Below are positions 1 to 10,329 of a stretch of DNA of 64,000 nucleotides, in pieces (within the stretch, counting starts at the first letter, position 1; each line of letters starts with the position of its first letter). This stretch comes from Methyloversatilis sp. (GTDB lineage: Bacteria; Pseudomonadota; Gammaproteobacteria; Burkholderiales; Rhodocyclaceae). The notes below the pieces were generated by a model. It had not been told where the DNA came from, searched no databases, and saw only the letters and a program-made list of their open reading frames with translations. A program made the position numbers and the translations under genes. The stretch is taken from positions 1 through 64,000 of the forward strand of contig NZ_JAUYRO010000034.1 in the NCBI RefSeq assembly GCF_030696805.1, given 5' to 3'.

Positions 1-678
1 GGTGTCGATGCGCAGGTCGGACGGGTTGATCTGCACGGCCTGGGCTTCGTCGGGCTCGGGCAGCACGGCCACGGTGCAGGCGCTGGTGTGGATGCGGCCC
101 TGGGTCTCGGTGGCGGGCACGCGCTGCACGCGGTGGCCGCCCGATTCGAACTTGAGCCGCGAATAGACGCCGTCGCCGGCCACGCGCGCGATGATTTCGC
201 GGTAACCGCCGAGGTCGGATTCGCTCGCCGACACGATTTCGACCTTCCAGCGGCAGCGCTCCGCGTGGCGCGAATACATGCGGAACAGGTCGGCTGCGAA
301 CAGCGCCGATTCGTCGCCGCCCGTGCCGGCGCGGATTTCGAGGAAAACATTGCGGCCGTCGTCCGGATCCTTCGGCAACAGGGCGCGCTGAAGATCGGCC
401 TCGAGCCGTGCCATGTCGATGGCCGACTGATCGATCTCGGACTGCGCCAGTTCCTTCATGTCAGGGTCGGTCAGCATTGCGCGCGCGGCATCAGCGTCGT
501 CACGCGCCTTGCACCAGGCCTGATACAGCGCGATCACCGGTGTCAATTCCGCATGTTCGCAGGTAAAGCGGCGGTAGCGGTCGATGTCAGACGTCACGTC
601 GGGATCGGACAGCGCGGCGTCGAGGTCGGCCAGACGTTGCGAAAGATGATCAAGCTTGTCGGCGATGCGCGGTTTCAT
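1..678 (-). CDS. prfA: Peptide chain release factor 1 (C-terminal part beyond the window edge)
   Basis: RF1 recognises UAA and UAG stop codons and releases the finished polypeptide from the ribosome. The visible 226 residues begin [10 protein letters not shown] and carry the family signatures [12 protein letters not shown] (about residues 117-128) and the codon-recognition PxT motif as PAT (188-190) in the context [20 protein letters not shown]. The frame is still open at base 1. The catalytic GGQ loop normally follows the last visible residues (NPSDLRIDT), so it lies just outside the window. The gene follows hemA on the same strand after a gap of about 72 bases, the usual hemA-prfA order, so the two are probably co-transcribed. 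Identification is secure; only the 3' part is missing. Confidence 0.97.
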   Translation of the reverse strand, partial: MKPRIADKLDHLSQRLADLDAALSDPDVTSDIDRYRRFTCEHAELTPVIALYQAWCKARDDADAARAMLTDPDMKELAQSEIDQSAIDMARLEADLQRALLPKDPDDGRNVFLEIRAGTGGDESALFAADLFRMYSRHAERCRWKVEIVSASESDLGGYREIIARVAGDGVYSRLKFESGGHRVQRVPATETQGRIHTSACTVAVLPEPDEAQAVQINPSDLRIDT

Positions 679-750
679 GCGGGATGTTCGGGGATCAGAA
701 TGGGGGCGCAGGGGAATCCCAGCGCAGGAACGGGCAGGCGGTGAGCGCCG

Positions 751-2022
751 CTAACCTTCGCGGTCGTGCAGCGGATACAGGCGCTGCACCAGGTCCTCGA
801 TCTGGCCGCGCGCTTCCGAAGGGGCTTCGTTTAGCAGGCGGGTCGGGCCGTGCATCAGCTTGTTGGTGAGGTTGCGCGATAGCGTGTCGAGCACGCGGTC
901 AGGCGCCTCGCCGCGGGTCAGGGCGCGCAATGCGCGTTCAAGCTCCAGCATGCGCATGTCTTCAGCGTGACCGCGCAGCGCGCGGATGGCCGGTACCGCT
1001 TCGCGTGCCTGTACCCACTGCAGGAAGTTGGCGACCCGCGCATCGATGATGCCCTGCGCCTCGACCACGGCGGCCTGACGCGATTCCAGACCCGAATCGA
1101 CGATCTGCGCCAGATCATCGACGGTGTAGAGGAACACATCGTTGAGCTTGCCGACTTCGCCTTCGATGTCGCGTGGCACCGCCAGGTCGACCATGACGAT
1201 GGGGCGGTACTTGCGCGCCTTCAGCGCACGTTCCACCAGACCCAGACCGATGATGGGCAGCGGACTGGCCGTACAGGACAGCACGATGTCGAATTCCGAC
1301 AGCCGCTCGCCGATCTCGTCAAGCTTGACCGCCGACACCTTCAGATCGGCCCGGGTGAAGCGCTGCGCCAGTGCCTGCGCGCGCTCGATCGTGCGGTTGG
1401 CGATCACCATGCTGCGCGGCGTACAGCCCGCAAAATGGGCCGCGCACAGTTCCATCATTTCGCCGGCGCCGATGCACAGCACGCGCTGCGACGACAGGCT
1501 GCCGAAAATGCGTTCCGACAGATGCACGGCTGCGGCGGCCATCGACACGATGTTGGCGCCGATCGCGGTCGTCGAGCGCACTTCCTTGGCCACCGCAAAG
1601 CTGCGCTGGAACAGCTTGTGCAGCAGCGCCCCCAGCGTGCCCGCATCTTCGGCGACGCGCACCGCCTGTTTCATCTGGCCGAGAATCTGCGGCTCGCCGA
1701 GCACCATGGAGTCGAGGCCGCTCGCCACGCGGAAGGCATGGCGCACTGCCTGGGGCTGCTCCAGCCTGTAAACGTAAGGTGCGATGTCGGACGGCGCGAT
1801 GCGGTGGTACTCCGCCATCCAGTCCAGTGCGCTGTCGGGGTCGTTGGTCGCGCAGTACAGCTCGGTACGATTGCAGGTCGACAGGATCGCCGCTTCCTGC
1901 ACCGGCCGGCCGCGGGTCAGTTCGCCCAGCGCGTCCGGCAGTGCTTCCGGCAGGAAGGTCATGCGCTCGCGCACCGCAAGTGGAGCGGTGTGGTGATTGA
2001 GACCAAGCGCGAACAGGGACAT
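751..2022 (-). CDS. hemA: Glutamyl-tRNA reductase
   Basis: HemA reduces glutamyl-tRNA(Glu) with NADPH to glutamate-1-semialdehyde, the first committed step of C5-pathway tetrapyrrole synthesis in the cytoplasm. The 423-residue protein has the usual bacterial length. It starts [20 protein letters not shown] and contains the active-site segment STCNRTE with the nucleophilic cysteine at residue 50. A Rossmann-type NADP-binding stretch with VLCIGAGEM follows around residue 190, and a helical dimerisation tail closes the protein. The ATG start follows a leader with an extended -10 promoter-like motif. The gene lies upstream of prfA on the same strand and marks the housekeeping flank of the polysaccharide locus. 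Confidence 0.98.
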   Translation of the reverse strand: MSLFALGLNHHTAPLAVRERMTFLPEALPDALGELTRGRPVQEAAILSTCNRTELYCATNDPDSALDWMAEYHRIAPSDIAPYVYRLEQPQAVRHAFRVASGLDSMVLGEPQILGQMKQAVRVAEDAGTLGALLHKLFQRSFAVAKEVRSTTAIGANIVSMAAAAVHLSERIFGSLSSQRVLCIGAGEMMELCAAHFAGCTPRSMVIANRTIERAQALAQRFTRADLKVSAVKLDEIGERLSEFDIVLSCTASPLPIIGLGLVERALKARKYRPIVMVDLAVPRDIEGEVGKLNDVFLYTVDDLAQIVDSGLESRQAAVVEAQGIIDARVANFLQWVQAREAVPAIRALRGHAEDMRMLELERALRALTRGEAPDRVLDTLSRNLTNKLMHGPTRLLNEAPSEARGQIEDLVQRLYPLHDREG

Positions 2023-2083
2023 GAACGGGGAGCGACGCCTGCGTGATTGCCGACGGGTCGGGACGACACCATCAGGCGCGCAG

Positions 2084-2092
2084 ATTATAACA
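2084..2092 (-). promoter_or_regulatory. hemA: Probable hemA promoter, extended -10 element
   Basis: Read on the minus strand this site is TGTTATAAT, a perfect TATAAT hexamer preceded by the TG of an extended -10 element. It sits about 60 bases upstream of the hemA ATG. No good -35 hexamer is present at 16-18 bases, which is tolerated for extended -10 promoters. Functional assignment is inferred from motif and position. Confidence 0.5.
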
Positions 2093-2133
2093 GCGGCCGT
2101 TGCAGCACCAGACCGGCCGCAGCCTGGCTCGGC

Positions 2134-2895
2134 TCAGCGTTGCACGGCAATCATGGCGGCCAGGTGAGACGCCGGGATGGCGTAGGTGATTCCGCTCGGT
2201 TGCGCCAGCACGCTTTCCTTGCCGGCCTTGACCAGCACCATGTTGATGATGCCGATCACCTCGCCCGTGTCCGGGTCGAATACCGGGCTGCCACTGTTGC
2301 CCGGATAGGCCGTGGCATCGAGCTGGAACACCGGAAAGCTGCCGCGTGCAAGCCGATTGCGGTTGGGCGCGTTCAGCTGGCTTACGTTGTCGACCGGAAT
2401 CACGATGGGGGTGATGGCCGACACGATGCCGCGGTGGGTCACCGGGGTGAAGCCCAGCACACTGCCGATGGGGAAACCGGTGAACGCGATCGACTGGCCT
2501 TCACTCACCCGGGATGAATCGCCCAACGCAAGCGCCGGCAACGGCGCGCCCTGGATCAGCAGCAGCGCGAGATCATGTTCGGGGCTGGAGGCCACGATGC
2601 GCGCCTCGCGTATCTGCGGCTTGCCGTCGACCTGCGCCAGCACCGACAGGATTTCGAGCTTTTCGTCGTCGAGCTTCACGCTGGCCACATGCGCATTGGT
2701 CGCGATCAGTGTGCCGTTGCCGACGACAAAACCTGTGCCTTTCAGCTCGAAAGCCGGCGCTCGCGAGCGCATCAGCGTGCCAACGACGACGATGGACGGC
2801 TTGATGCGGACAATGGCGTCGGGCAGTGCAGCATGCACCAGCAGCGGCGCCGACAGCAGCGCCGCGCAGGCGCGACGACGCCCGGCGTCAGCCAC
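2134..2895 (-). CDS. Trypsin-like serine protease, HtrA-type catalytic domain without PDZ
   Basis: This is a probably exported serine endopeptidase of the S1C/trypsin-2 type. The catalytic triad can be read as His69 in TNAHVA, Asp108 in SPEHDLALL and Ser201 in PGNSGSPV. The hydrophobic N-terminus (about residues 9-23) looks like a signal peptide. At 253 residues it ends shortly after the protease domain, so the PDZ domains of DegP/DegS are absent. It has a GTG start that overlaps the last 8 bases of the upstream lytic transglycosylase gene, which indicates translational coupling. A role in periplasmic or envelope quality control near the EPS machinery is an inference; the substrate is unknown. 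Confidence 0.85.
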   Translation of the reverse strand: MADAGRRRACAALLSAPLLVHAALPDAIVRIKPSIVVVGTLMRSRAPAFELKGTGFVVGNGTLIATNAHVASVKLDDEKLEILSVLAQVDGKPQIREARIVASSPEHDLALLLIQGAPLPALALGDSSRVSEGQSIAFTGFPIGSVLGFTPVTHRGIVSAITPIVIPVDNVSQLNAPNRNRLARGSFPVFQLDATAYPGNSGSPVFDPDTGEVIGIINMVLVKAGKESVLAQPSGITYAIPASHLAAMIAVQR

Positions 2896-3784
2896 GGCGC
2901 GACACGATCTTCGGCAACACCGGCGACGGCGTGGTGACGCGATGGTCGTAGGGATGGTCCGGCTTGTTGAACAGGCTGCGGATGCGCTTCACGTATTCGC
3001 GGGTTTCGCGGTACGGCGGCACGCCCTTGTAGCGGTCGACCGCACCCTCGCCCGCGTTGTAGCCGGCGGTAGCGAGTTCGACATCACCTTCAAAGTAGGC
3101 CAGCAGCCAGCGCAGATAGGCCAGCCCGCCGCGGATGTTCTGCACCGGATCGTAGGCATCGCGCACATTGAAGCGCTGCGCCGTTTCCGGGATGAGCTGC
3201 ATCAGGCCCTGGGCGTTCTTCGGCGATTTCGCCTTCGGGTTGAAATTCGACTCGGTGCCGATGACCGCCAGCACCAGATGCGGATCGATGTCGAAAGTCG
3301 GTGCCAGTTCGCGCACGATTTCGATCACCTTGCGCCGGTCCGGCGTGGTGCCGAAGGCGGCTTCGAGATCGGGAGCGATGCTTGCGATCGCAACCGGCTC
3401 GGGCTCCGGCGGGTCGCGCATGCAGTCGGGCAGTTCGCGCGTAGGCTCACCGGTGAAACGCAGCATGCGCTGCGCGTGTTCGTGGCCCTGCCGCGCGGCA
3501 AGGTCGAAAAAGGTGGCGGCCAACGCATCGTCGCGCTCGACCCCGCGACCGTTGGCGTACATCCAGGCCAGATTGAATTGCGCTTCCGCTTCGCCGAGCT
3601 TGGATGCCTGGCAGTACAGCGCCGCTGCGCGCGCCGGGTCACGACTGACGCCCTCGCCGTGTTCGAACAACCGTGCCTCGGCGAGCAGCGAGCGCGCGGC
3701 GGCTACGGGTTCGAGTGCGAACGCAGGTGCTGCCGCGCACAATGCGATGGCGAGTTGAACACTGCGACGCAGCCAGGCGCTCAT
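2888..3784 (-). CDS. Soluble lytic transglycosylase-like protein with Sel1 repeats
   Basis: Predicted to cleave peptidoglycan between MurNAc and GlcNAc. An N-terminal signal sequence (about residues 5-23) is followed by two Sel1-type TPR-like repeats (about 45-108). The C-terminal SLT domain carries the catalytic glutamate Glu178 in GTESNFNP, then NAQGLMQLIPETAQRF and AGYNAGEGAVDRYKGVPPY. Length is 298 residues. It starts at ATG two bases downstream of the tviC stop and its stop overlaps the protease start, so tviC, this gene and the protease form a tight operon end. Opening the wall for polysaccharide or outer-membrane assembly is a plausible but unproven role. Confidence 0.9.
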   Translation of the reverse strand: MSAWLRRSVQLAIALCAAAPAFALEPVAAARSLLAEARLFEHGEGVSRDPARAAALYCQASKLGEAEAQFNLAWMYANGRGVERDDALAATFFDLAARQGHEHAQRMLRFTGEPTRELPDCMRDPPEPEPVAIASIAPDLEAAFGTTPDRRKVIEIVRELAPTFDIDPHLVLAVIGTESNFNPKAKSPKNAQGLMQLIPETAQRFNVRDAYDPVQNIRGGLAYLRWLLAYFEGDVELATAGYNAGEGAVDRYKGVPPYRETREYVKRIRSLFNKPDHPYDHRVTTPSPVLPKIVSRRG

Positions 3785-3786
3785 GA

Positions 3787-4842
3787 TCAGGCGGCCGCAA
3801 CCGGTGCAAAGCGCGCGATGTACCAGTCCATCGCCTCGGCCAGACCGCGACTGACGTCGTGACTTGGTACGTAACCCAGCAGCGTCTGCGCGCGGCCGAT
3901 GTCGGCCAGCGAATGACGCACGTCGCCTGCGCGGAAGTCCTGGTGCTGCGCCTTTGCCTTTGCAATGTCGGGAAAGCGAACGACAAGTTCGGCGCGCATG
4001 GCGTCGAACAGCTGGTTCAGCGTCGTCTGGCGGTGCGCCGCCACGTTGTAGACGGTGTTCACGGCGTCGGCGCGCGTCGTCAGCGCGGCGAGCAGGTTGG
4101 CCTGAACCGTGTTGTCGATGTAACAGAAGTCGCGGCTGGTTTCGCCGTCGCCGTTGATGCGCACGGTGTCACCCAGCAGCAGCGCACGCGCCCATTTCGG
4201 AATCACCGCCGCGTAGGCACCCTCCGGATCCTGGCGCGCACCGAACACGTTGAAATAGCGCAGGCCGACGCACTGCAGTCCGTAGCAGCGGCCGAACACA
4301 TCGGCATACAGTTCATTCACGTATTTGGTGACGGCATACGGCGACAGCGGCCGGCCGATGACATCTTCCACCTTGGGCAGCGTCGGCGAATCGCCGTAGG
4401 TGGAACTGGAGGCCGCATAGACGAAGCGCGACACGCCGGCATCGCGTGCGGCCACCAGCATGTTCAGAAAGCCGTTCACATTCGAATCGTGCGTCGCCAG
4501 CGGATCGGCCAGGGAACGCGGCACCGAACCTAGCGCGGCCTGATGCAGCACGACATCGACACCGGCACAGACTGCCGCACAGGTGGCCAGATCACGGATG
4601 TCGCCACGCACGAACTCGAGCCGGGCACGTTGCGCAGCCGTTACGCCGGCCATGACCTCGTCGAGGTTGCGCTGGTGACCGGTCGAGAAGTTGTCGAGCG
4701 CGACGACTTGCTGATCGGCCTGCAGCAGCACTTCGACCAGATGCGAGCCGATGAAGCCGGCGGCACCGGTCACCAACCAGCGTCGCGGTTGCGCCGACAG
4801 CGCTGCGACGACGCCTGCGGGGAGTGCGGACAACTGCGTCAC
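3787..4842 (-). CDS. tviC: UDP-N-acetylhexosamine (uronic acid) C4-epimerase, TviC/WbpP family
   Basis: This short-chain dehydrogenase-type epimerase interconverts UDP-GlcNAc(A) and UDP-GalNAc(A). The NAD-binding motif is TGAAGFIGS (residues 25-33), followed by the family hallmark [11 protein letters not shown]. The catalytic Tyr-Lys pair is in SPYAVTKY, and [23 protein letters not shown] resembles WbpP and TviC. I chose a GTG start at 4842, 7 bases after the tviB stop, giving 351 residues as in the family. An upstream TTG at 4923 would overlap tviB by over 70 bases with non-homologous sequence. With tviB it should make the hexosaminuronic acid donor for the EPS. Confidence 0.92.
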   Translation of the reverse strand: MTQLSALPAGVVAALSAQPRRWLVTGAAGFIGSHLVEVLLQADQQVVALDNFSTGHQRNLDEVMAGVTAAQRARLEFVRGDIRDLATCAAVCAGVDVVLHQAALGSVPRSLADPLATHDSNVNGFLNMLVAARDAGVSRFVYAASSSTYGDSPTLPKVEDVIGRPLSPYAVTKYVNELYADVFGRCYGLQCVGLRYFNVFGARQDPEGAYAAVIPKWARALLLGDTVRINGDGETSRDFCYIDNTVQANLLAALTTRADAVNTVYNVAAHRQTTLNQLFDAMRAELVVRFPDIAKAKAQHQDFRAGDVRHSLADIGRAQTLLGYVPSHDVSRGLAEAMDWYIARFAPVAAA

Positions 4843-4849
4843 GCCGGAC

Positions 4850-6130
<1,281 letters not shown>

Positions 6131-6152
6131 CACTTCTTTCCCCAATTCGCAA

Positions 6153-8948
6153 TCAAAGGTTCTTCATCAGTTCGGACACTTCCGCCGACCGCGCAAACTT
6201 GCCACCCAGCGCCACCAGTGGTTCAAGTTCCTTGCGTGCTTCCGATTTCCTGCCTGCCTTGACCAGCCGCTGTGCGAGATTCAGTCGCAGATCGTGCGCA
6301 GCGGGTGCTGCGGCGACGGCCTGCTTCAGCATCGTCAGACCACGCTCGATTTCACCGTTGTCGAACAGGATGGTGCCGTACGTGTCGAGCACGGCCGGAT
6401 TGTCGGGCGACGTCGCATAGGCCCGCTCGGCGTAGTCCATCGCCTTGCTGTCATTGCGCTGTGCAGCCAGCCAGGCCAGGTTGTTCAGCACGATCGGATC
6501 GTTCGGCACGCGCTTGAGCAGCGCTTCATAACGCTGGCTTGCCTCGTCATAGCGCTTCTGGGAAAGCGCGTACTCGGCAAGGTAGGCGGGCACGGCGTTG
6601 TCTTCCGGTTTGTCCTTCATCCAACCATCGACGACGGTCTTCGCCTCCGCAGCGCCATCGCTCGAACGAATGAGAGCGCCGTGCAGCCTTACGACATTGC
6701 GTGCGTTGCGCTCACGCGCAAGCGCCTCGCGATAGGGCTTCACTGCCGCGTCAGCCTTGCCCGACTTGGCAAGCATTTCACCTTCCATCGCATACCCCAA
6801 CGCCAGATCGGGATTCTGGCGTTGAATATCCCGCGTGACCTTCAACGCATCATCAAGCGCGCCGCGATCGAGGTGGATCGATATGAGCATGTTCTGCGCA
6901 TCCAGCGACCTGGGCTCCAGTGTCAGCGCCTTGCGTACGTTCTGAAGCGCTTCGGATTCGCGCTTTGCGACCATCTGTGTAGCGGCAAGACGCAGCAGTG
7001 GCTGCGCGCTCGAGGGCGAACGCGCGACCAGCTTTTCTTGCGTCAGAATTGCTGCATCGGTCTCTCCGGCCAGCGCCTGGGTCGATGCAAGCAATTCAAG
7101 TACTTGCGTGTCGTTCGGCAAGGCCAGCGCGGCGTCGTTTGCAGCCGCCAGCGCTTTCTTCAGCTCTCCCATGACAGACAGCAACTGGACGAGCGCTATA
7201 CGCGGCGCCACCAGCTTGGCGTTTGCCTTCACCGCCTGATCAAGCAGCTGCAAGGCTTCCGGCGCGCCTTCCTTGGTGCGTGCTTTCAAGCCGGCCAGCG
7301 CAAGCAGCGCATCCGGATGCTGTGGCGACTTCGCCAATATGCTGCGGAAGCGGGACTCGGCAGCAGCCGCGTCCTTGTCCAGCAAATCCATCCGGGCAAG
7401 GTTGGATGCCGCCGGGAAGAATGACGGTTCTATTTCAAGCGACTTCTCGAAACTTGCGCGGGCCTTGGCGGAGTCCTTCTTCAGCAAGTAGGCCGTCCCC
7501 CTCAGATTCGGGGTCATGGGGTCGCCCGGTTTCTTCTTTTCCAGTGCATCGATTGCGACAAGCGCCTTGTCAGCGTCGCGATTGCGCAGATGTGCAACGA
7601 TCAGAAGGACATCGGGGCGCGTGTCATCCGCCTCCAGGCGTACTGCATTTTCGAGTGCTGCGATGCCGCCCGTGCGATCTCCCGCAGCCAGGCGGCTCAG
7701 TCCCAGTCTGGATTGAGCCGCCGAGTCATCCGGCTTGAGCCGGGCTGACGCCGAGAAAGCTTTCTCGGCTTTTTCGGTATCCCCTGCCATCAGAAATACC
7801 TGCCCGGCCAGCGCCTGTACTTCGGCGTTCTCGGGGAGCTTCTGCAACAGCGGGTCCAGGGTCTGCTGCGCTTTTGCCACCCGCCCCGTCTGCAGATATG
7901 AGCCGATGAGTATCTTGCGGATGAACAGCGAATCGCCACCTGCGGCCAATACCTTTTCGCCGTACTGTTCGGCCTGTGCGTAAGACTTCAGCTCGAATTC
8001 GGTCAGGGCCGCAAGTCCGAGTGCCGGAACGTAGTCCGGCGCAATCGACAGCAGCTTGTTCAGCGTTTGCCTTGCCTCGGCGAACTTGCGTTCCTTGACC
8101 AGCAGAAAACCATCCAGGTAGAGCGCTTCGGGCGCTTTGGGAGCCGCTTTCTTCAACGCGTCAAGCTCGGTACGGGCTTCGGCGAACTTGTCCTGATTGG
8201 CGAGTGCGTGTACGACGATGTAGCGCGCACGAACATTGTCCGGCCTTATTTCATAGACTTTACGGTAGGACGCCATCGCCTCGTCGAACTGCCCCTTTGC
8301 GGTCTTCAACTCGGCGTCCAGGAACCAGGCGTTTTCGTCGGCCCGATCAGCAGCAATCACGTTGTCGAGCAATCGACGCGCACCCTCGACGTCCCTGGTG
8401 ACTGCCGCCAGCCTCGCCTTGCCCAGACTGGCGTAGAGATGCTGATTGTCGATGGCGATCGCCTGATCGAAACTCGCCGCCGCCGCTTCATTGTTTCGGG
8501 TTGCCATGTACGCATAGCCGAGCGCCGCCTTCAGATCGGCTTCGGACTGCGGCGTGGGCATTTTCGTCGAAGCAAAATTCGAAATGACGTCGACAAAGCT
8601 TCCGCTTTCCACCATGGCACGCGCCAGCAAGGGAACGACCTCGCCCTCGTCGTGATTCAGGTCGCGCGCACGTTGCAGTTCCTTGATCGCCGAAGGCATG
8701 TCGCCGAGCTTGAAATTGACGCGTCCGAGCTCGTAGCGCGCAGCGGCGTTGCTGGCGTCCTGCTGCAAGGCGTTCTTGAGCTGAATGGAAGCCGTTTGGT
8801 AATCACTGCGCGAGATGGCAGCACGCGCTTCGGCGACGAGTTCTGCAGGCGGCAGGTTCCTGTCGCATGCAGCGAGCAGCGCAACGCAACACAAGGCCGT
8901 CGCCAGGCGGCTCATCGGAACGCGTGCGCGCGGTAGAAATCGATTCAA
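6153..8948 (-). CDS. prsT: PrsT, XrtA/PEP-CTERM system TPR-repeat lipoprotein
   Basis: A 931-residue lipoprotein consisting almost wholly of tetratricopeptide repeats (TIGR02917-type). A lipobox LLAAC (residues 24-28) ends the signal sequence, so the mature protein should be lipid-anchored and face the periplasm. About twenty TPR-like helical pairs follow. The start is TTG, supported by a strong GAGGAG sequence (minus strand, 8957-8962) 8 bases upstream; an ATG at 8915 would keep the lipobox but lacks a ribosome binding site. It lies between prsR and tviB. Its exact function is not established; co-occurrence with XrtA suggests a scaffold for EPS export or PEP-CTERM protein handling. Confidence 0.92.
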   Translation of the reverse strand: MNRFLPRARVPMSRLATALCCVALLAACDRNLPPAELVAEARAAISRSDYQTASIQLKNALQQDASNAAARYELGRVNFKLGDMPSAIKELQRARDLNHDEGEVVPLLARAMVESGSFVDVISNFASTKMPTPQSEADLKAALGYAYMATRNNEAAAASFDQAIAIDNQHLYASLGKARLAAVTRDVEGARRLLDNVIAADRADENAWFLDAELKTAKGQFDEAMASYRKVYEIRPDNVRARYIVVHALANQDKFAEARTELDALKKAAPKAPEALYLDGFLLVKERKFAEARQTLNKLLSIAPDYVPALGLAALTEFELKSYAQAEQYGEKVLAAGGDSLFIRKILIGSYLQTGRVAKAQQTLDPLLQKLPENAEVQALAGQVFLMAGDTEKAEKAFSASARLKPDDSAAQSRLGLSRLAAGDRTGGIAALENAVRLEADDTRPDVLLIVAHLRNRDADKALVAIDALEKKKPGDPMTPNLRGTAYLLKKDSAKARASFEKSLEIEPSFFPAASNLARMDLLDKDAAAAESRFRSILAKSPQHPDALLALAGLKARTKEGAPEALQLLDQAVKANAKLVAPRIALVQLLSVMGELKKALAAANDAALALPNDTQVLELLASTQALAGETDAAILTQEKLVARSPSSAQPLLRLAATQMVAKRESEALQNVRKALTLEPRSLDAQNMLISIHLDRGALDDALKVTRDIQRQNPDLALGYAMEGEMLAKSGKADAAVKPYREALARERNARNVVRLHGALIRSSDGAAEAKTVVDGWMKDKPEDNAVPAYLAEYALSQKRYDEASQRYEALLKRVPNDPIVLNNLAWLAAQRNDSKAMDYAERAYATSPDNPAVLDTYGTILFDNGEIERGLTMLKQAVAAAPAAHDLRLNLAQRLVKAGRKSEARKELEPLVALGGKFARSAEVSELMKNL

Positions 8949-8956
8949 GACAGATA

Positions 8957-8962
8957 CTCCTC
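8957..8962 (-). promoter_or_regulatory. Ribosome binding site deciding the TTG start of prsT
   Basis: On the minus strand GAGGAG lies 8 bases before the TTG at 8948. The alternative ATG at 8915 has no comparable purine stretch upstream. This supports TTG initiation. Confidence 0.6.
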
Positions 8963-8968
8963 GCGCTC

Positions 8969-10318
8969 TTAGCGCAAACCGAAACGGTTCATCAGGTCAT
9001 AGAGGGTCGGGCGGCTGACACCGAGCACTTCGGCCGCCTTGACCATGTTTCCATCCACCCGCGCCAGCACGCTGACGACAGCGCGTCGCTCGGCTTCTTC
9101 GCGGATCTGCCGCAGATTGAAAAAAGCGTCCTCCTGATCAGCCGGCTTGAGCCCGAGATCGGCCGCCGTGATCTGGCTACCATCGGCCATGATGGTCGCC
9201 CGCTTGATGCAATTTTCGAGTTCACGCACGTTGCCGGGCCATTTGTGTGCTTCGATCGCGGCAACCGCCTCGCGTGACAGCGTCAGTGCGCTGCGCCCCT
9301 GCTCGCCGGAAAAACGCTTTGCAAAGGAATGTGCAAGCAGCGCGGCATCACCTTCGCGCGCGCGCAACGGCGGTATCGTCACGACGATCTCGGCCAGGCG
9401 GTAGTACAGATCTTCGCGGAACCGCGCTTCACCGATCAGTGCCTGCAGATCCTGGTGCGTGGCACAGACCACCCGCACATCGATCGGAATCTCGTCGCGA
9501 CCGCCGAGACGTTCAATGACGCGTTCCTGCAGAAAGCGCAGCAGCTTCGCCTGGAGCGCACCCGGCAAGTCACCGATTTCGTCGAGGAACAGCGTGCCCT
9601 TGTTGGCGACCTCGATCTTGCCAGGCGTCTGCTTGGTGGCACCGGTGAACGCACCCTTCTCGTAGCCGAACAGTTCGCTTTCGAGCAGGTTGTCAGGGAT
9701 GGCCGCGCAGTTGATCGCCACGAAGCGCTCGTTCGCCCGATCCGAGCGGTCGTGCAGCGTCTTCGCCAGCACTTCCTTGCCGGTACCGCTTTCACCGAGC
9801 AGCAGCACGGTGGCACGCGTGGCCGATACTTTCTCGATCGTCCGCAGCACGCGCAGCATGTCCGCATCGCGCGTGATGAATCGCCCCTCGACACCCAGAT
9901 GCTGATTGGCCAGCCGGATGTTTTCCGACTGCAGATCGTGCAGTCTGAAGGCGCGCTCGATCAGCAGCGATAGCATGTCGGGCTCGAAGGGCTTGGCGTA
10001 GAAATCGTAGGCACCCATGCCGATCGCACGCAGCGCATTGGCTCGGTCGTTCTGGCCAGTCAGCACGATGACCTTGGACTGCGGCGCAAGCGCCATGATC
10101 TCGCCGAGCAGCGCCATGCCTTCGGTCACGTCGTCGGGCGCTGGCGGCAACCCGAGGTCCATCGTGATCACGGAAGGTTCGTGGCGCCTGATCTGCGCCA
10201 GCGCCGATTCGCGGTCGCTGGCCAGTACGACTTCGTAGTCATCGAAACTCCAGCGCATCTGCTTCTGCAGCGCCGGATCGTCTTCGACGATCAACAGTGT
10301 CCGCCCCTTGTCTGCCAT
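8969..10318 (-). CDS. prsR: PrsR, sigma-54-dependent response regulator of the PEP-CTERM system
   Basis: An NtrC-type activator of 449 residues. The receiver domain has the acidic pair ED (12-13), phospho-acceptor Asp54 in TMDLGLPP and the conserved Lys109 in YAKPF. The AAA+ domain has Walker A GESGTGKE (175-182), the sigma-54-contacting GAFTGA loop (222-227) and Walker B FLDEIGD (244-250). A Fis-type helix-turn-helix closes the protein (AAEVLGVSRPTLYDLMNRFG). The ATG at 10318 has GGGAG 5 bases upstream; an upstream TTG overlaps the prsK stop. It is paired with prsK and should activate RpoN-dependent promoters, in other bacteria those of PEP-CTERM protein genes. Confidence 0.96.
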   Translation of the reverse strand: MADKGRTLLIVEDDPALQKQMRWSFDDYEVVLASDRESALAQIRRHEPSVITMDLGLPPAPDDVTEGMALLGEIMALAPQSKVIVLTGQNDRANALRAIGMGAYDFYAKPFEPDMLSLLIERAFRLHDLQSENIRLANQHLGVEGRFITRDADMLRVLRTIEKVSATRATVLLLGESGTGKEVLAKTLHDRSDRANERFVAINCAAIPDNLLESELFGYEKGAFTGATKQTPGKIEVANKGTLFLDEIGDLPGALQAKLLRFLQERVIERLGGRDEIPIDVRVVCATHQDLQALIGEARFREDLYYRLAEIVVTIPPLRAREGDAALLAHSFAKRFSGEQGRSALTLSREAVAAIEAHKWPGNVRELENCIKRATIMADGSQITAADLGLKPADQEDAFFNLRQIREEAERRAVVSVLARVDGNMVKAAEVLGVSRPTLYDLMNRFGLR

Positions 10319-10329
10319 GTCACTCCCGG

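Noticed and set aside
967-2046. Long plus-strand open frame opposite hemA
   Set aside because: Mirror frame of a well-supported gene in high-GC DNA, with composition typical of antisense artefacts (many His, Arg, Gln).
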